Below are positions 17,464 to 25,946 of a stretch of DNA of 64,000 bases, one piece after another (the stretch's first letter is position 1; the number at the start of each line of letters is the position of its first letter). This DNA is from Actinomycetota bacterium (GTDB taxonomy: Bacteria > Actinomycetota > Thermoleophilia > RBG-16-64-13): contig JAHJSA010000093.1 of assembly GCA_018830645.1 (NCBI GenBank), forward strand, positions 1 to 64,000. Direction: 5' to 3'. A program made the translations under genes and the position numbers. Below the pieces are notes generated by a model. It saw nothing but the letters and a program-made list of their open reading frames with translations, was not told the DNA's origin and searched no databases.

Positions 17464-20034
17464 ATGGACACAGCCGCACACGACTGCGGGAGCGGCGCTT
17501 CGACCATCTCACGGAAGATCTCGGTGCGAGGGGCCGTGCAGGGAGTCGGGTTCCGCCCGTTCGTGCACGCGCTCGCCACCACGCTTGGCCTGTCCGGCCG
17601 GGTGTGGAACACCTCGGAAGGCGTGGAGATCGAGGTGGCAGGGCCCGCCGATCGGGTCGGAGCGTTCGAGCAGCGACTCACCGACGACGCTCCCCCGCTC
17701 GCCCTCGTCGAGTCGGTTGTGGCGACGGCCACTCCGGCGGGCTCGTGGTGCGGCTTTTCGATCGCTCCGAGCACAGGCCAAGCCGGCTCGGCTACCCTGG
17801 TGACCGCCGACGCGGCCACATGCGCCGACTGTCTCGACGAGCTCTTCGACCCTGATGACCGTCGCTTCCGGTACCCGTTCATCAATTGCACCTCGTGCGG
17901 ACCACGTTTCACCATCACCAAGTCGGTGCCCTACGACCGCCCTGCCACGACCATGGCCGGCTTCACCATGTGCGCCCTCTGCTCCGCCGAATACGAGGAT
18001 CCCACCAACCGCCGGTTCCACGCCCAGCCCAACGCGTGCCCCACCTGCGGGCCGACGCTCGCGTACTACCATCGCCCCGACCGCCTCCCCGACCACCTCG
18101 CCGTGGCCCAGGGACCGAGCGCGACACGGGCCGTCGCCCAGGCGCCCCGTTGGCGCGCCGAGGACGCGCTCACTCGGGCGGTGGCGGAATTGGAGCGCGG
18201 CGGCATCGTGGCGGTGAAGGGTCTCGGCGGCTACCACCTCGCCTGCGACGCCACCAGGGAAGGGAGCGTGGCCACACTGCGCGCGCGCAAGCACCGCGAC
18301 GAGAAGCCCTTCGCCGTGATGGTGGACTCCCTCGAGGCGGCGGAACAGCTGTGCGTGGTCTCACCGGAAGAGGCGGCGCTCCTCACGTCTACGAGGCGTC
18401 CTGTGGTACTGCTCGAACAGCGTGACGTCCCACCCGCTCCGCCGGACGTCCCACCCGCTCCGCCGGACGTCCCACCCGCTCCGCCGGACGTGCGAGATAC
18501 CCGCCCGACCGTCCGGCTCGCCCCCTCGGTGGCTCCGGGTGTGACCACGTACGGCCTGTTCCTCCCCTACACCCCGCTCCATCACCTGCTGGCGCAAGAG
18601 GTGGGCGTCCCCCTCGTCATGACTTCCGGCAATCTCAGCGACGAACCCATCGCCTACGACGACGAAGACGCGCACCGGCGGCTCGGCCCCTTGGCCGACG
18701 GGTTCCTCAGCCACGACCGGCCGATCCACATACGCACCGACGACTCGGTGGCGCGCGTGTTCCGCGGGGAGCCCTACCTGTTGCGGCGGGCGCGAGGGTG
18801 GGCGCCGTTGCCGGTGAGGTTCAACGGCTCCGATACGTCGATACTCGCGGTGGGCGGCCACCTCAAGAACACCTTCGCGATCACCCGTGGGTCGCGCGCC
18901 TTCGTCAGCCACCACATCGGCGACCTGGAGAACCTGCAGACACTGCGGTCACTCGAGGAGGCGGTCGCGCATTTCCAGGGCCTCTTCGGCCTCGAGCCCG
19001 CGCTGGTGGCCCACGACCTTCACCCGGACTACCTGTCGAGCCGCTTCGCCCGTGACTTCGCGGCTGAGCACGGACTCCCACTCCTGGCCATACGGCACCA
19101 CGAAGCCCACATCGCCTCGGTGCTGGCCGATGCCGGGCACGAAGGGCCCGTGGTCGGCCTCGCGCTCGACGGGGCCGGCTACGGTGCCGATGGCACGATC
19201 TGGGGTGGAGAGGTGTTCGTGGGCGCAGCTGGATCTCTCAAGCGCGTGGGCCATCTCGACCACCTGCCTCTGCCGGGAGGAGACGCCGCCGTGCGCGAGC
19301 CCTGGCGACTCGCGATCGTGCTCTTGGACGCATGCGGCCGGGAGCCGGACGCGTCGCTCCCCGGAGGCGGCGACCTCCTCGAGCGGCCGTGGGAGCTGGT
19401 GCTCCAGGCGGCACGAGCCGGGCTGAACACGCCGTTGACGTCGTCGGCGGGACGCCTCTTCGACGCGATCTCGGCGCTCCTCGGCATCCGTCACGAGGTG
19501 AGCTACGAGGGGCAGGCGGCCATCATGCTGGAGACCGCGGCCCGACGGTGGTTCTCGCGCAACGGCCTCCCCGAGCCTGATCGGCGGCCCCGCTGGCTCC
19601 ACGACGACGGGGCAGGCTGGATCACGGCGGCCGCAGCGCACGCAGCGCCCGACTCGCCCGACTGGGATAGCGATGCTCCGATGACCCTCCTTCCGCTCCA
19701 ACCGTATGCGCGAGCCCTCCTCGCAGACGTGGCCGGGGGCAGGTCGCGAGAGGAGACCGCCGCGGCGTTCCATCACGCCCTCGCCTGGGTCTTCGCCCTC
19801 GTGGCCGAGCGAACCGCGGCGGACCACTCACTCGACACCGTGGCCCTCAGCGGCGGAGTGTTCCAGAACATCCTCTTCGCCGACCTCCTGGCGACGCGTC
19901 TGGAGCACACGGGCCTTCGGGTTCTTCGACACCGCAATGTCCCAACGAACGACGGGGGCATCTGTCTCGGACAAGCCGAGACCGCGGCGGCGGCCCTTCG
20001 CTCTGGGAGTCTCGGACCTGGAGTAGCGCCGTGA
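17464..20034 (+). CDS. hypF: hydrogenase maturation carbamoyltransferase HypF
   Basis: HypF makes the carbamoyl group, the source of the cyanide ligands of [NiFe]-hydrogenase, and transfers it to HypE. Domains: acylphosphatase (about residues 18-100, GAVQGVGFRPFVHALA), two zinc-finger units (about 115-195, with CADC, CTSC, CALC and CPTC pairs), a YrdC-like domain (about 235-425) and a Kae1-like domain to the end (HHEAHIASVLADAG, DGAGYGADGTIWGGE, SGGVFQN). At 856 residues it is longer than usual (about 750-770), partly through a proline-rich insert made of three DVPPAPP repeats (residues 321-341). The ATG at 17464 lacks a Shine-Dalgarno and sits 7 nt behind a -10 box. It is the first gene of the hyp operon. 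Confidence 0.96.
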   Translation: MDTAAHDCGSGASTISRKISVRGAVQGVGFRPFVHALATTLGLSGRVWNTSEGVEIEVAGPADRVGAFEQRLTDDAPPLALVESVVATATPAGSWCGFSIAPSTGQAGSATLVTADAATCADCLDELFDPDDRRFRYPFINCTSCGPRFTITKSVPYDRPATTMAGFTMCALCSAEYEDPTNRRFHAQPNACPTCGPTLAYYHRPDRLPDHLAVAQGPSATRAVAQAPRWRAEDALTRAVAELERGGIVAVKGLGGYHLACDATREGSVATLRARKHRDEKPFAVMVDSLEAAEQLCVVSPEEAALLTSTRRPVVLLEQRDVPPAPPDVPPAPPDVPPAPPDVRDTRPTVRLAPSVAPGVTTYGLFLPYTPLHHLLAQEVGVPLVMTSGNLSDEPIAYDDEDAHRRLGPLADGFLSHDRPIHIRTDDSVARVFRGEPYLLRRARGWAPLPVRFNGSDTSILAVGGHLKNTFAITRGSRAFVSHHIGDLENLQTLRSLEEAVAHFQGLFGLEPALVAHDLHPDYLSSRFARDFAAEHGLPLLAIRHHEAHIASVLADAGHEGPVVGLALDGAGYGADGTIWGGEVFVGAAGSLKRVGHLDHLPLPGGDAAVREPWRLAIVLLDACGREPDASLPGGGDLLERPWELVLQAARAGLNTPLTSSAGRLFDAISALLGIRHEVSYEGQAAIMLETAARRWFSRNGLPEPDRRPRWLHDDGAGWITAAAAHAAPDSPDWDSDAPMTLLPLQPYARALLADVAGGRSREETAAAFHHALAWVFALVAERTAADHSLDTVALSGGVFQNILFADLLATRLEHTGLRVLRHRNVPTNDGGICLGQAETAAAALRSGSLGPGVAP
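18424..18486 (+). repeat. three perfect 21-bp tandem repeats inside hypF
   Basis: The unit begins GACGTCCCACCCGCTCC and is repeated three times without a mismatch at 18424-18444, 18445-18465 and 18466-18486, encoding DVPPAPP three times in frame. A partial fourth unit start (GACGT) follows. The array lies in the YrdC-like region between two conserved segments. Confidence 0.95.
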
Positions 20035-21119
20035 GCCTACGGATCGCCGACGAGACGCCCCTCGCCCCCCTCACGACCCTCGGCATCGGAGGCCCCGCCC
20101 GCCACTTCGTGACGGCCGACGATGAGCCGACGCTGGTTGCCGCGCTCGAGTGGGCGCGCGACCGGGGGCTGCCCGTCTATCTCCTCGGGGGAGGGTCGAA
20201 CGTGGTCGTGGGTGACGACGGCGTCGACGGCCTCGTAGTCCACATGGCGCCGCGCGGGATCAGGTTCCGTCGCGAAGGGGACTTCACCTGCCTGACGGCC
20301 GGCGCGGGCGAGACCTGGGACCCCCTCGTGACTGAGGCGGTGCGCCGCGGCGAAGCCGGCGTCGAGTGCCTGGCGGGCATCCCGGGTTCCGTCGGCGCGA
20401 CTCCGGTGCAGAACGTCGGCGCATACGGCCAGGAGGCGGCCGACACGGTTCTCACGGTGCGCGTGCTCGATACCGCCACCCTGCGGACCACCGACCTCCC
20501 TTCGGCCGCCTGCGGGTTCGGGTATCGCGACTCCGTCTTGCGGCGGGAACCAGGCAGGATGGTGGTCCTGGCCGTGACCTTCGCGCTCACTCCCGGTGGA
20601 GGCCCGAAGGTGGAGTACGACGAGTTGCGCGGTGAACTCGGCTGGTCGGAGGTCGACGCGCCCGCGGTCCCGCCCTCGTTGGACGAAGTGCGAGAGGCTG
20701 TGCTCCGGCTGCGTCGGAGAAAGTCGATGCTGCTCGACCCGGCCGACGAGAACCACAGGAGCGCCGGCTCCTTCTTCACGAACCCGGTGGTCGCCACAGC
20801 CGCCGCGGCGCGCCTGAAGGAGCGTCTGCGTGCCGAAGGCGTACCCGGCGCCGAGAGTATGCCCGCCCACGCCGCCGGTTCCGGCCTCGTCAAGCTCTCC
20901 GCGGCCTGGTTGATCGAACGGGCCGGAATCGCCCGAGGCTATCGGCAAGGTCGCGTCGGAGTCTCAACCAGGCACGTCCTGGCCCTGGTGAACCTGGGGG
21001 GAGCTACGGCGGCCGAACTGATGACACTTGCGGCCTACGTCCGAGGCTCCGTGCACGACCGCTTCGGGATCTCGCTCGATATGGAGCCGGTGTGCTGGGG
21101 TTGCCCCAAGGTCTGGTGA
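20031..21119 (+). CDS. murB: UDP-N-acetylmuramate dehydrogenase (MurB)
   Basis: MurB reduces UDP-N-acetylenolpyruvylglucosamine to UDP-MurNAc with NADPH and FAD for peptidoglycan. The 362-residue protein has the FAD-binding LLGGGSNVVVGDDGVDGLVV, GIPGSVGATPVQNVGAYGQE and the catalytic-serine segment RSAGSFFTNPV. Its length and the C-terminal MEPVCWG-type ending resemble type I enzymes. The GTG at 20031 overlaps the hypF TGA, so translation is coupled to hypF. Presence inside a hydrogenase-maturation operon is unusual. Confidence 0.94.
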   Translation: MSLRIADETPLAPLTTLGIGGPARHFVTADDEPTLVAALEWARDRGLPVYLLGGGSNVVVGDDGVDGLVVHMAPRGIRFRREGDFTCLTAGAGETWDPLVTEAVRRGEAGVECLAGIPGSVGATPVQNVGAYGQEAADTVLTVRVLDTATLRTTDLPSAACGFGYRDSVLRREPGRMVVLAVTFALTPGGGPKVEYDELRGELGWSEVDAPAVPPSLDEVREAVLRLRRRKSMLLDPADENHRSAGSFFTNPVVATAAAARLKERLRAEGVPGAESMPAHAAGSGLVKLSAAWLIERAGIARGYRQGRVGVSTRHVLALVNLGGATAAELMTLAAYVRGSVHDRFGISLDMEPVCWGCPKVW

Positions 21120-21135
21120 CGCCGCCCGCTACGCG

Positions 21136-21141
21136 TATAAT
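21136..21141 (+). promoter_or_regulatory. consensus -10 box just upstream of hypD
   Basis: A perfect TATAAT starts 17 nt after the murB stop codon and ends 7 nt before the hypD ATG. No -35 box or Shine-Dalgarno is evident. A second, leaderless transcript for hypDEAB is likely. Confidence 0.6.
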
Positions 21142-21148
21142 CGGCTCC

Positions 21149-22294
21149 ATGCGATTCGTGGACGAATTCAGAGACGCCGCCGCCGCTGAGGCGGTCCTGG
21201 CCCAACTGCACGCAGTCCGTCTGCCCGAGCCGGCCACCTTCATGGAAGTCTGTGGGAGCCACACCATGGCGGTGTCCCGGTTCGGAATACGCTCGTTGCT
21301 CCCCGAGCAGCTGCGGTTGGTCTCTGGGCCAGGCTGCCCTGTGTGCGTGACGCCGCTCCGCAACATCGACCACGCCATCGCCCTCTCCCGCCTCCCCCAC
21401 GTCATCATCGCCACGTTCGGCGACCTGATACGGGTGCCCGGGTCGCAGACGAGCCTAGAGCAAGCCCGGGCCGCGGGCAGTGACGTGCGGGTGGTCTACT
21501 CCACGCTGGACGCCCTCGAACTCGCTCGGAGCCGACCCGAGCATCAGGTGGTATTCCTGGGCATCGGCTTCGAGACCACGGCACCCACAGTGGCTGCGGC
21601 GCTCCTGCAGGCGCACGAGGAGCACCTTCAGAACTTCTCGGTGCTCTCCGACCACAAGGTCATGCCGCCGCCCATGCGTGCTCTGATGGAGGCCCCCGAC
21701 GTGCACGTGAGGGGCTTCATCTGCCCCGGACACGTGAGCACTGTGATCGGGTCTGGGGCTTACCGCTTCCTCGCTGAGGAGTACGGCGCCTCCTCCGTGG
21801 TCGCCGGGTTCGAGCCTCTCGATATCCTGCACGCCCTCCTCCTCCTCGCCCGCCAGGCGGCGGAAGGTCGGGCCGCGGTGGAGAACGCCTACGGGCGCGC
21901 CGTCACGGAAGAGGGCAACCCTGCAGCCAGAGCCCTACTCGCACGCATGTTCGAGCCGTGTGATGCCGCCTGGCGCGGCTTCGGAGTGATCCCTGGGAGC
22001 GGGCTCGCCATCCGGGGGGAGTTCGCCCACCTGGACGCGGCCAAGCGGTTCGACGTGCAGGTGCCCGACGCCGAGGACGACCCGGCCTGCCGTTGCCCCG
22101 ACGTTCTCCGCGGCATCGTGGTGCCCACCGAGTGCGCGCTCTTCGCCCGGCGCTGCACACCGGAGGCTCCCAAGGGAGCCTGTATGGTGTCTTCGGAGGG
22201 CACCTGCGCCGCCTACTACCGGTACGAGCGAAGACGTCTGCCGATCGCAGGCGCCGCGGGTCCGGCCGACGAAGGGATCACCAGTGAGCGCTGA
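21149..22294 (+). CDS. hypD: hydrogenase maturation protein HypD
   Basis: HypD, with HypC, is the iron-sulfur scaffold on which the Fe(CN)2CO centre of [NiFe]-hydrogenase is built. The 381-residue protein shows MEVCGSHTMAVSRFGIRSLL, the redox pair in SGPGCPVCVTP, FEPLDILHA and the C-terminal [4Fe-4S] cysteines around CRCPDVLRG, CALFARRC and GACMVSSEGTCAAYYRY. The ATG at 21149 is chosen because the -10 box at 21136-21141 fits a leaderless start; 19 upstream codons overlap murB. The 3' end overlaps hypE by 11 bp. Confidence 0.96.
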   Translation: MRFVDEFRDAAAAEAVLAQLHAVRLPEPATFMEVCGSHTMAVSRFGIRSLLPEQLRLVSGPGCPVCVTPLRNIDHAIALSRLPHVIIATFGDLIRVPGSQTSLEQARAAGSDVRVVYSTLDALELARSRPEHQVVFLGIGFETTAPTVAAALLQAHEEHLQNFSVLSDHKVMPPPMRALMEAPDVHVRGFICPGHVSTVIGSGAYRFLAEEYGASSVVAGFEPLDILHALLLLARQAAEGRAAVENAYGRAVTEEGNPAARALLARMFEPCDAAWRGFGVIPGSGLAIRGEFAHLDAAKRFDVQVPDAEDDPACRCPDVLRGIVVPTECALFARRCTPEAPKGACMVSSEGTCAAYYRYERRRLPIAGAAGPADEGITSER

Positions 22295-23297
22295 AGAGCG
22301 GGTGCTCCTCGCTCACGGCGGCGGCGGTTCGCTCTCTGCACGCCTCGTGCGGGACGTGTTCCTTCCCGCGTTCGACAACCCCGAACTCAGGAGACTCGGC
22401 GACTCGGCCCTCATCGACCTGGGCACAGGCCGCTTCGCCTTCACCACCGACGCGTACGTGGTTTCGCCGCGGTTCTTCCCCGGTGGCGACATTGGCACCC
22501 TGGCTGTGGCCGGCACGGTGAACGACCTCGCCGTGGTAGGAGCCGTGCCTCGCTATCTCTCCTGTTCCTTCGTGCTCGAAGAAGGCCTGCCCTTAGACGA
22601 CCTGCGCCGCATCGCGGCCTCCATGGCCGCCACCGCGGCCGAGGCAGGAGTCGTGCTCGTCACCGGCGACACCAAGGTGGTGGAACGCGGCGGAGCCGAC
22701 GGCCTTTTCATCACGACCGCCGGCCTCGGCGCGATGCGCGAGGAGCTCCCGGCCGGTTGGGGTGAACCTCGGGCGGGAGACATAGTCCTGGTGAACGGCA
22801 CCCTCGGCGACCACGGCATGGCTGTCATGTCGGCGCGCGAGGGCCTGCGCTTCGACAGCCCCATCCAGAGCGACTGCGCCCCCCTCAACGGATTGATAAC
22901 CGCGCTCTTCGACGCCGGCGTCAAGCTCCGCTTCCTGCGCGACGCCACCCGCGGTGGCCTCGCGGCCGTCACCAACGAGCTGGCCGCCGGCCGTGACTGG
23001 GGTGTCGCGTTGTCCACCAAGGCGCTCCCGGTCTCCCCAGCGGTGCGCTCGCTATGCGAGATCCTCGGCATCGACCCGCTCTTCGTGGCCAACGAGGGCA
23101 AGGTGGTCGTCGTGGTGGCGCCGGAGGACGAGGCACGGGCGCTCGATGTGATGCGCGGCCACCCCTACGGGGCCCGGGCGGCCGCCATCGGCGCTGTCGA
23201 AGCGGGACTCGGTGGCCTCGTGACCCTGGACACCGAGCTGGGAGGGCGGCGGATACTCGACATGCCGCTCGGCGAGCAGCTTCCCCGGATCTGCTGA
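22284..23297 (+). CDS. hypE: hydrogenase maturation protein HypE
   Basis: HypE dehydrates the carbamoyl group received from HypF into a thiocyanate on its C-terminal cysteine. The 337-residue PurM-like protein begins LLAHGGGGSLSARLVRDVF, contains VVGAVPRYLSCSFVLEEG and ATRGGLAAVTNELA, and ends PRIC with the functional terminal Cys. The GTG at 22284 overlaps the hypD end by 11 bp. Confidence 0.96.
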   Translation: MSAEERVLLAHGGGGSLSARLVRDVFLPAFDNPELRRLGDSALIDLGTGRFAFTTDAYVVSPRFFPGGDIGTLAVAGTVNDLAVVGAVPRYLSCSFVLEEGLPLDDLRRIAASMAATAAEAGVVLVTGDTKVVERGGADGLFITTAGLGAMREELPAGWGEPRAGDIVLVNGTLGDHGMAVMSAREGLRFDSPIQSDCAPLNGLITALFDAGVKLRFLRDATRGGLAAVTNELAAGRDWGVALSTKALPVSPAVRSLCEILGIDPLFVANEGKVVVVVAPEDEARALDVMRGHPYGARAAAIGAVEAGLGGLVTLDTELGGRRILDMPLGEQLPRIC

Positions 23298-23301
23298 AGC
23301 C

Positions 23302-23655
23302 GTGCACGAGATGACACTGGCCGCCGGGGTGGTCACCGAGGTCGAGCGCTGTCTGGGAGACTTCAAGCCCGGGGCATCCGTGGTCTCTGTGACCCTGCAG
23401 GTAGGAAAGTTGAGAGCCGTCGTGCCCGACGCCCTCACCTTCTGTTTCGAGGTGGTGAGCCAGGGGACGCCTGTGGAGGGCGCGCGCCTGATCATAGAGC
23501 AGATACCCGTGCGTGTTCGATGCGCCCCGTGCGCGAGCGAATGGACGGTGACCGAGGTGGAGTTCATGTGCCCTGTATGCGAGGGCCCGGTGGAGGTACT
23601 CCAGGGCAAGGAGCTCCTCCTCAGAGCCATAGAGATCGACGACGGGACGGAGTGA
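23302..23655 (+). CDS. hypA: hydrogenase nickel incorporation protein HypA
   Basis: HypA delivers nickel to the hydrogenase large subunit with HypB. The 117-residue protein starts MHEMT, the N-terminal His2 nickel site, and has the zinc site formed by CAPC and CPVC (about residues 74-96). The GTG at 23302 follows hypE by 4 bp. In anaerobes HypA can also serve other nickel enzymes; that is open here. Confidence 0.95.
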   Translation: MHEMTLAAGVVTEVERCLGDFKPGASVVSVTLQVGKLRAVVPDALTFCFEVVSQGTPVEGARLIIEQIPVRVRCAPCASEWTVTEVEFMCPVCEGPVEVLQGKELLLRAIEIDDGTE

Positions 23656-23662
23656 GCCACCG

Positions 23663-24475
23663 ATGGACTACTCGCACAGACGGCACACCAGAGACACCGG
23701 ACGTTTCCCGTGCGCCGCAGGCCGGTCCACCGGAATGAGGTATCACAAGGGTGGTCACGGAGCCGGGGGCACTTCGGGAGGAGAGCGCGGCCCGCACGAG
23801 GTAGAACTACACCAGAACCTGCTCGCCGCCAACGATCGGCACGCACAGGTCATCCGCGGACTCCTGCGTGCTCACGGCGTCTTCTCGGCGAACCTGATGA
23901 GTTCGCCAGGTGCTGGGAAGACGGCATTGCTCGAGGCCACCCTCAAGCGCGGATTGGACGGCTTTGTGATGGGGGTGATCGAAGGCGACATCGAGACCAC
24001 GGCGGACGCGGACCGCATCGCCCCCTTCGGCATCCAGGTGGTTCAGGTGAACACCGGCCCCTTCGGCGGCGATTGTCACCTCGCGGCGCCGCTGGTGGCG
24101 GGAGCCATCCACCAGCTCGACCTTCATTCTCTCGACGTGCTCGTCGTAGAGAACGTGGGCAACCTGGTGTGCCCGGCCGAGTTCGACATCGGCGAGGACG
24201 CCAAGGTGGTGCTCCTGTCGGTGACCGAGGGGGAAGACAAGCCCCTCAAGTACCCTCTCATGTTCCACGAGGCGTCCCTGGCCCTGGTGACCAAGACCGA
24301 CCTCCTACCCCACCTCGACGTCGATCTCGGCACGATACTCGCCAACATCAGGCGGGTGAACCCGTCGGCCCGGATCATCCCGCTATCCGCCCGCACTGGG
24401 GACGGCCTCGACGAATGGATCACCTGGCTCGTAGACGGCGCCAAGAAGGCCCGCACCGCGCAGACCGACGACTGA
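23663..24475 (+). CDS. hypB: hydrogenase nickel incorporation GTPase HypB
   Basis: HypB is the GTPase that drives nickel insertion into [NiFe]-hydrogenase. The 270-residue protein has a His/Gly-rich N-terminal extension of about 45 residues, Walker A SSPGAGKTALLE near residue 80, the metal-site Cys-His in FGGDCHLAAPL and the guanine-specificity motif TKTDLLPHLD. The ATG at 23663 follows hypA by 7 bp. It is the last gene of the operon; no hypC and no hydrogenase structural gene follows. Confidence 0.95.
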   Translation: MDYSHRRHTRDTGRFPCAAGRSTGMRYHKGGHGAGGTSGGERGPHEVELHQNLLAANDRHAQVIRGLLRAHGVFSANLMSSPGAGKTALLEATLKRGLDGFVMGVIEGDIETTADADRIAPFGIQVVQVNTGPFGGDCHLAAPLVAGAIHQLDLHSLDVLVVENVGNLVCPAEFDIGEDAKVVLLSVTEGEDKPLKYPLMFHEASLALVTKTDLLPHLDVDLGTILANIRRVNPSARIIPLSARTGDGLDEWITWLVDGAKKARTAQTDD

Positions 24476-24553
24476 TCCCCTCGGGGGCGTTGCGCCGTCC
24501 TTCGCCGGGTCCGGCTCGAGAGCTATCCGAAGGCAAATCCGGATCGCGCCCTG

Positions 24554-25483
24554 TTACGCGAGCGGCTCGGCAGCGTGGGCATCTTCCTTCACGACCCCTT
24601 CGCGCGGAGGTCGACCGAGCGCCCTCCCCACGGCATCGTTGACCTCCGCGCCGATCAGGACCGCGAGCCCCATCAGGTACATCCAGAACAAAATCACGAT
24701 GACCGTGCCGATCGCTCCGTAGGTGAACCACTTCAACTCGAAGAGGTTGAGCCCGATGAACCACGAGAATCCCAGGGACGATCCGATGACCGCCACGACC
24801 GCGAAGAAGCTTCCCGGCAGCACGTGCATCGCCCTCTGAGGAGTGTTTGGCGCAAAGTAGTAGATCACCGCGAGGCCGATGGTCAGGAACACCACAACGG
24901 CCGGCCAGCGCACCGCGGTCCACACCGCGTGTACGGCCCACTCCACTCCGAGGAGACGACCTAGCGTCTCACCGAAACTCGGGCCCAGGAGCACGAGCGT
25001 CACGCCCACCGGTATGAAGAGGGCGGTCATGAAGGTCATGGCCACCGCGAGGAGTCGCCTCCGCTGCCAGGAGCGCGTCTCCCGGATACTGTAGGCCCGG
25101 TTGATGGCCTTGATGAGCACGGCGAAGGAGCTCGACCCGCCCCAGAGCGTGAGCAGCACACCCACAGACAGCAGGGTGGAACTGCCGGCATCGAGCTGAT
25201 CGACGATGTTGTCGCGCACGATCTCGTACAGACGGCTCTCCGGAGTCACCAGCAGTTCGAGCCCGTGAAGCGTGCGTTCGATCACCTGGCCCTTACCGGG
25301 CAGATGAGGCACCAGGGCCCGCAAGAACAGCAAGAAGGGAAAGAGTGAGAGCAGACCGTAGTACGCGATCTGAGCAGACATGCCGAGACAATCGTCTTCC
25401 ACCGTGCCCCAGAAGACCCTCTTCGGTACCGCCAGCAGGCGGCTGCGCAGAGTTGGCTCGAGCGGAGTCTCAGTCGCCGACAC
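24554..25483 (-). CDS. YihY/UPF0761 family inner-membrane protein
   Basis: A polytopic membrane protein of about 309 residues of the YihY/BrkB family (once called RNase BN, now regarded as of unknown function). Visible features are AQIAYYGLLSLFPFLLFLRA (first membrane helix), the conserved LWGGSSSFAVLIKAINRAYS, five further hydrophobic segments including FFAVVAVIGSSLGFSWFIGL, and a charged C-terminal tail. The start is uncertain: the GTG at 25483 is preferred because the frame upstream overlaps the winged-helix gene in another frame. It converges with hypB. Confidence 0.82.
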   Translation of the reverse strand: MSATETPLEPTLRSRLLAVPKRVFWGTVEDDCLGMSAQIAYYGLLSLFPFLLFLRALVPHLPGKGQVIERTLHGLELLVTPESRLYEIVRDNIVDQLDAGSSTLLSVGVLLTLWGGSSSFAVLIKAINRAYSIRETRSWQRRRLLAVAMTFMTALFIPVGVTLVLLGPSFGETLGRLLGVEWAVHAVWTAVRWPAVVVFLTIGLAVIYYFAPNTPQRAMHVLPGSFFAVVAVIGSSLGFSWFIGLNLFELKWFTYGAIGTVIVILFWMYLMGLAVLIGAEVNDAVGRALGRPPREGVVKEDAHAAEPLA

Positions 25484-25808
25484 GGAGTCCGGGAAAGAGA
25501 CTGGAGTAGCTCTCGACGACGGTGTTGAGGCGGGTGACAAGGCCTTTCGAGCGGAGAGCATCGAGTATCTCGCGCAGCTCTTCGGAGCCTAGGTCCGTAC
25601 GCGCACGCAGCACGCCGATCGAGATGTGTCGCGCTTCAGACATGGCACTCAAGACACGTGACTCGTCTGCGCTCAGAGAAGGCAGCGACTGGGCGGACCC
25701 CTCGGCGGGAATCGCGGATCGGACTCCGCTACGCGCCACCGGAGCGTCTGTGGCGTGCCCGGTGACATCCATGGGAGTCCTGTCGTCCTGTGACGGTACC
25801 GTGGCCAT
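25470..25808 (-). CDS. small winged-helix-like protein
   Basis: The 112-residue protein has a low-complexity N-terminal half (about 45 residues) and a C-terminal helix-turn-helix or winged-helix-like domain: LSADESRVLSAMSEARHISI, then GSEELREILDALRSKGLV. It may be a DNA-binding regulator, but no specific family was recognised. The ATG at 25808 has AGGGGG about 7 nt upstream. It overlaps the start of the YihY gene, suggesting co-transcription. Confidence 0.65.
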   Translation of the reverse strand: MATVPSQDDRTPMDVTGHATDAPVARSGVRSAIPAEGSAQSLPSLSADESRVLSAMSEARHISIGVLRARTDLGSEELREILDALRSKGLVTRLNTVVESYSSLFPGLRVGD

Positions 25809-25906
25809 GACACACCCCCTACGTGCTTGGCTCGCGCAGGCGCCGAGCCCGCCCTCTGGTCACGTCATGCCCGCTGAACCCCAGACGCAAACCAGGTGGT
25901 GATGTT

Positions 25907-25936
25907 CTCCGGAAGCCCGGCACCGGGCTTCCGGAG
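25907..25936 (-). terminator. perfect 14-bp-stem hairpin after the SOD gene
   Basis: CTCCGGAAGCCCGG and its exact reverse complement are separated by 2 nt, directly downstream of the superoxide dismutase stop. No T-run follows on the minus strand, so it is either a GC-type terminator or an mRNA-stabilising end. Confidence 0.7.
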
Positions 25937-25946
25937 CTTATCGATC

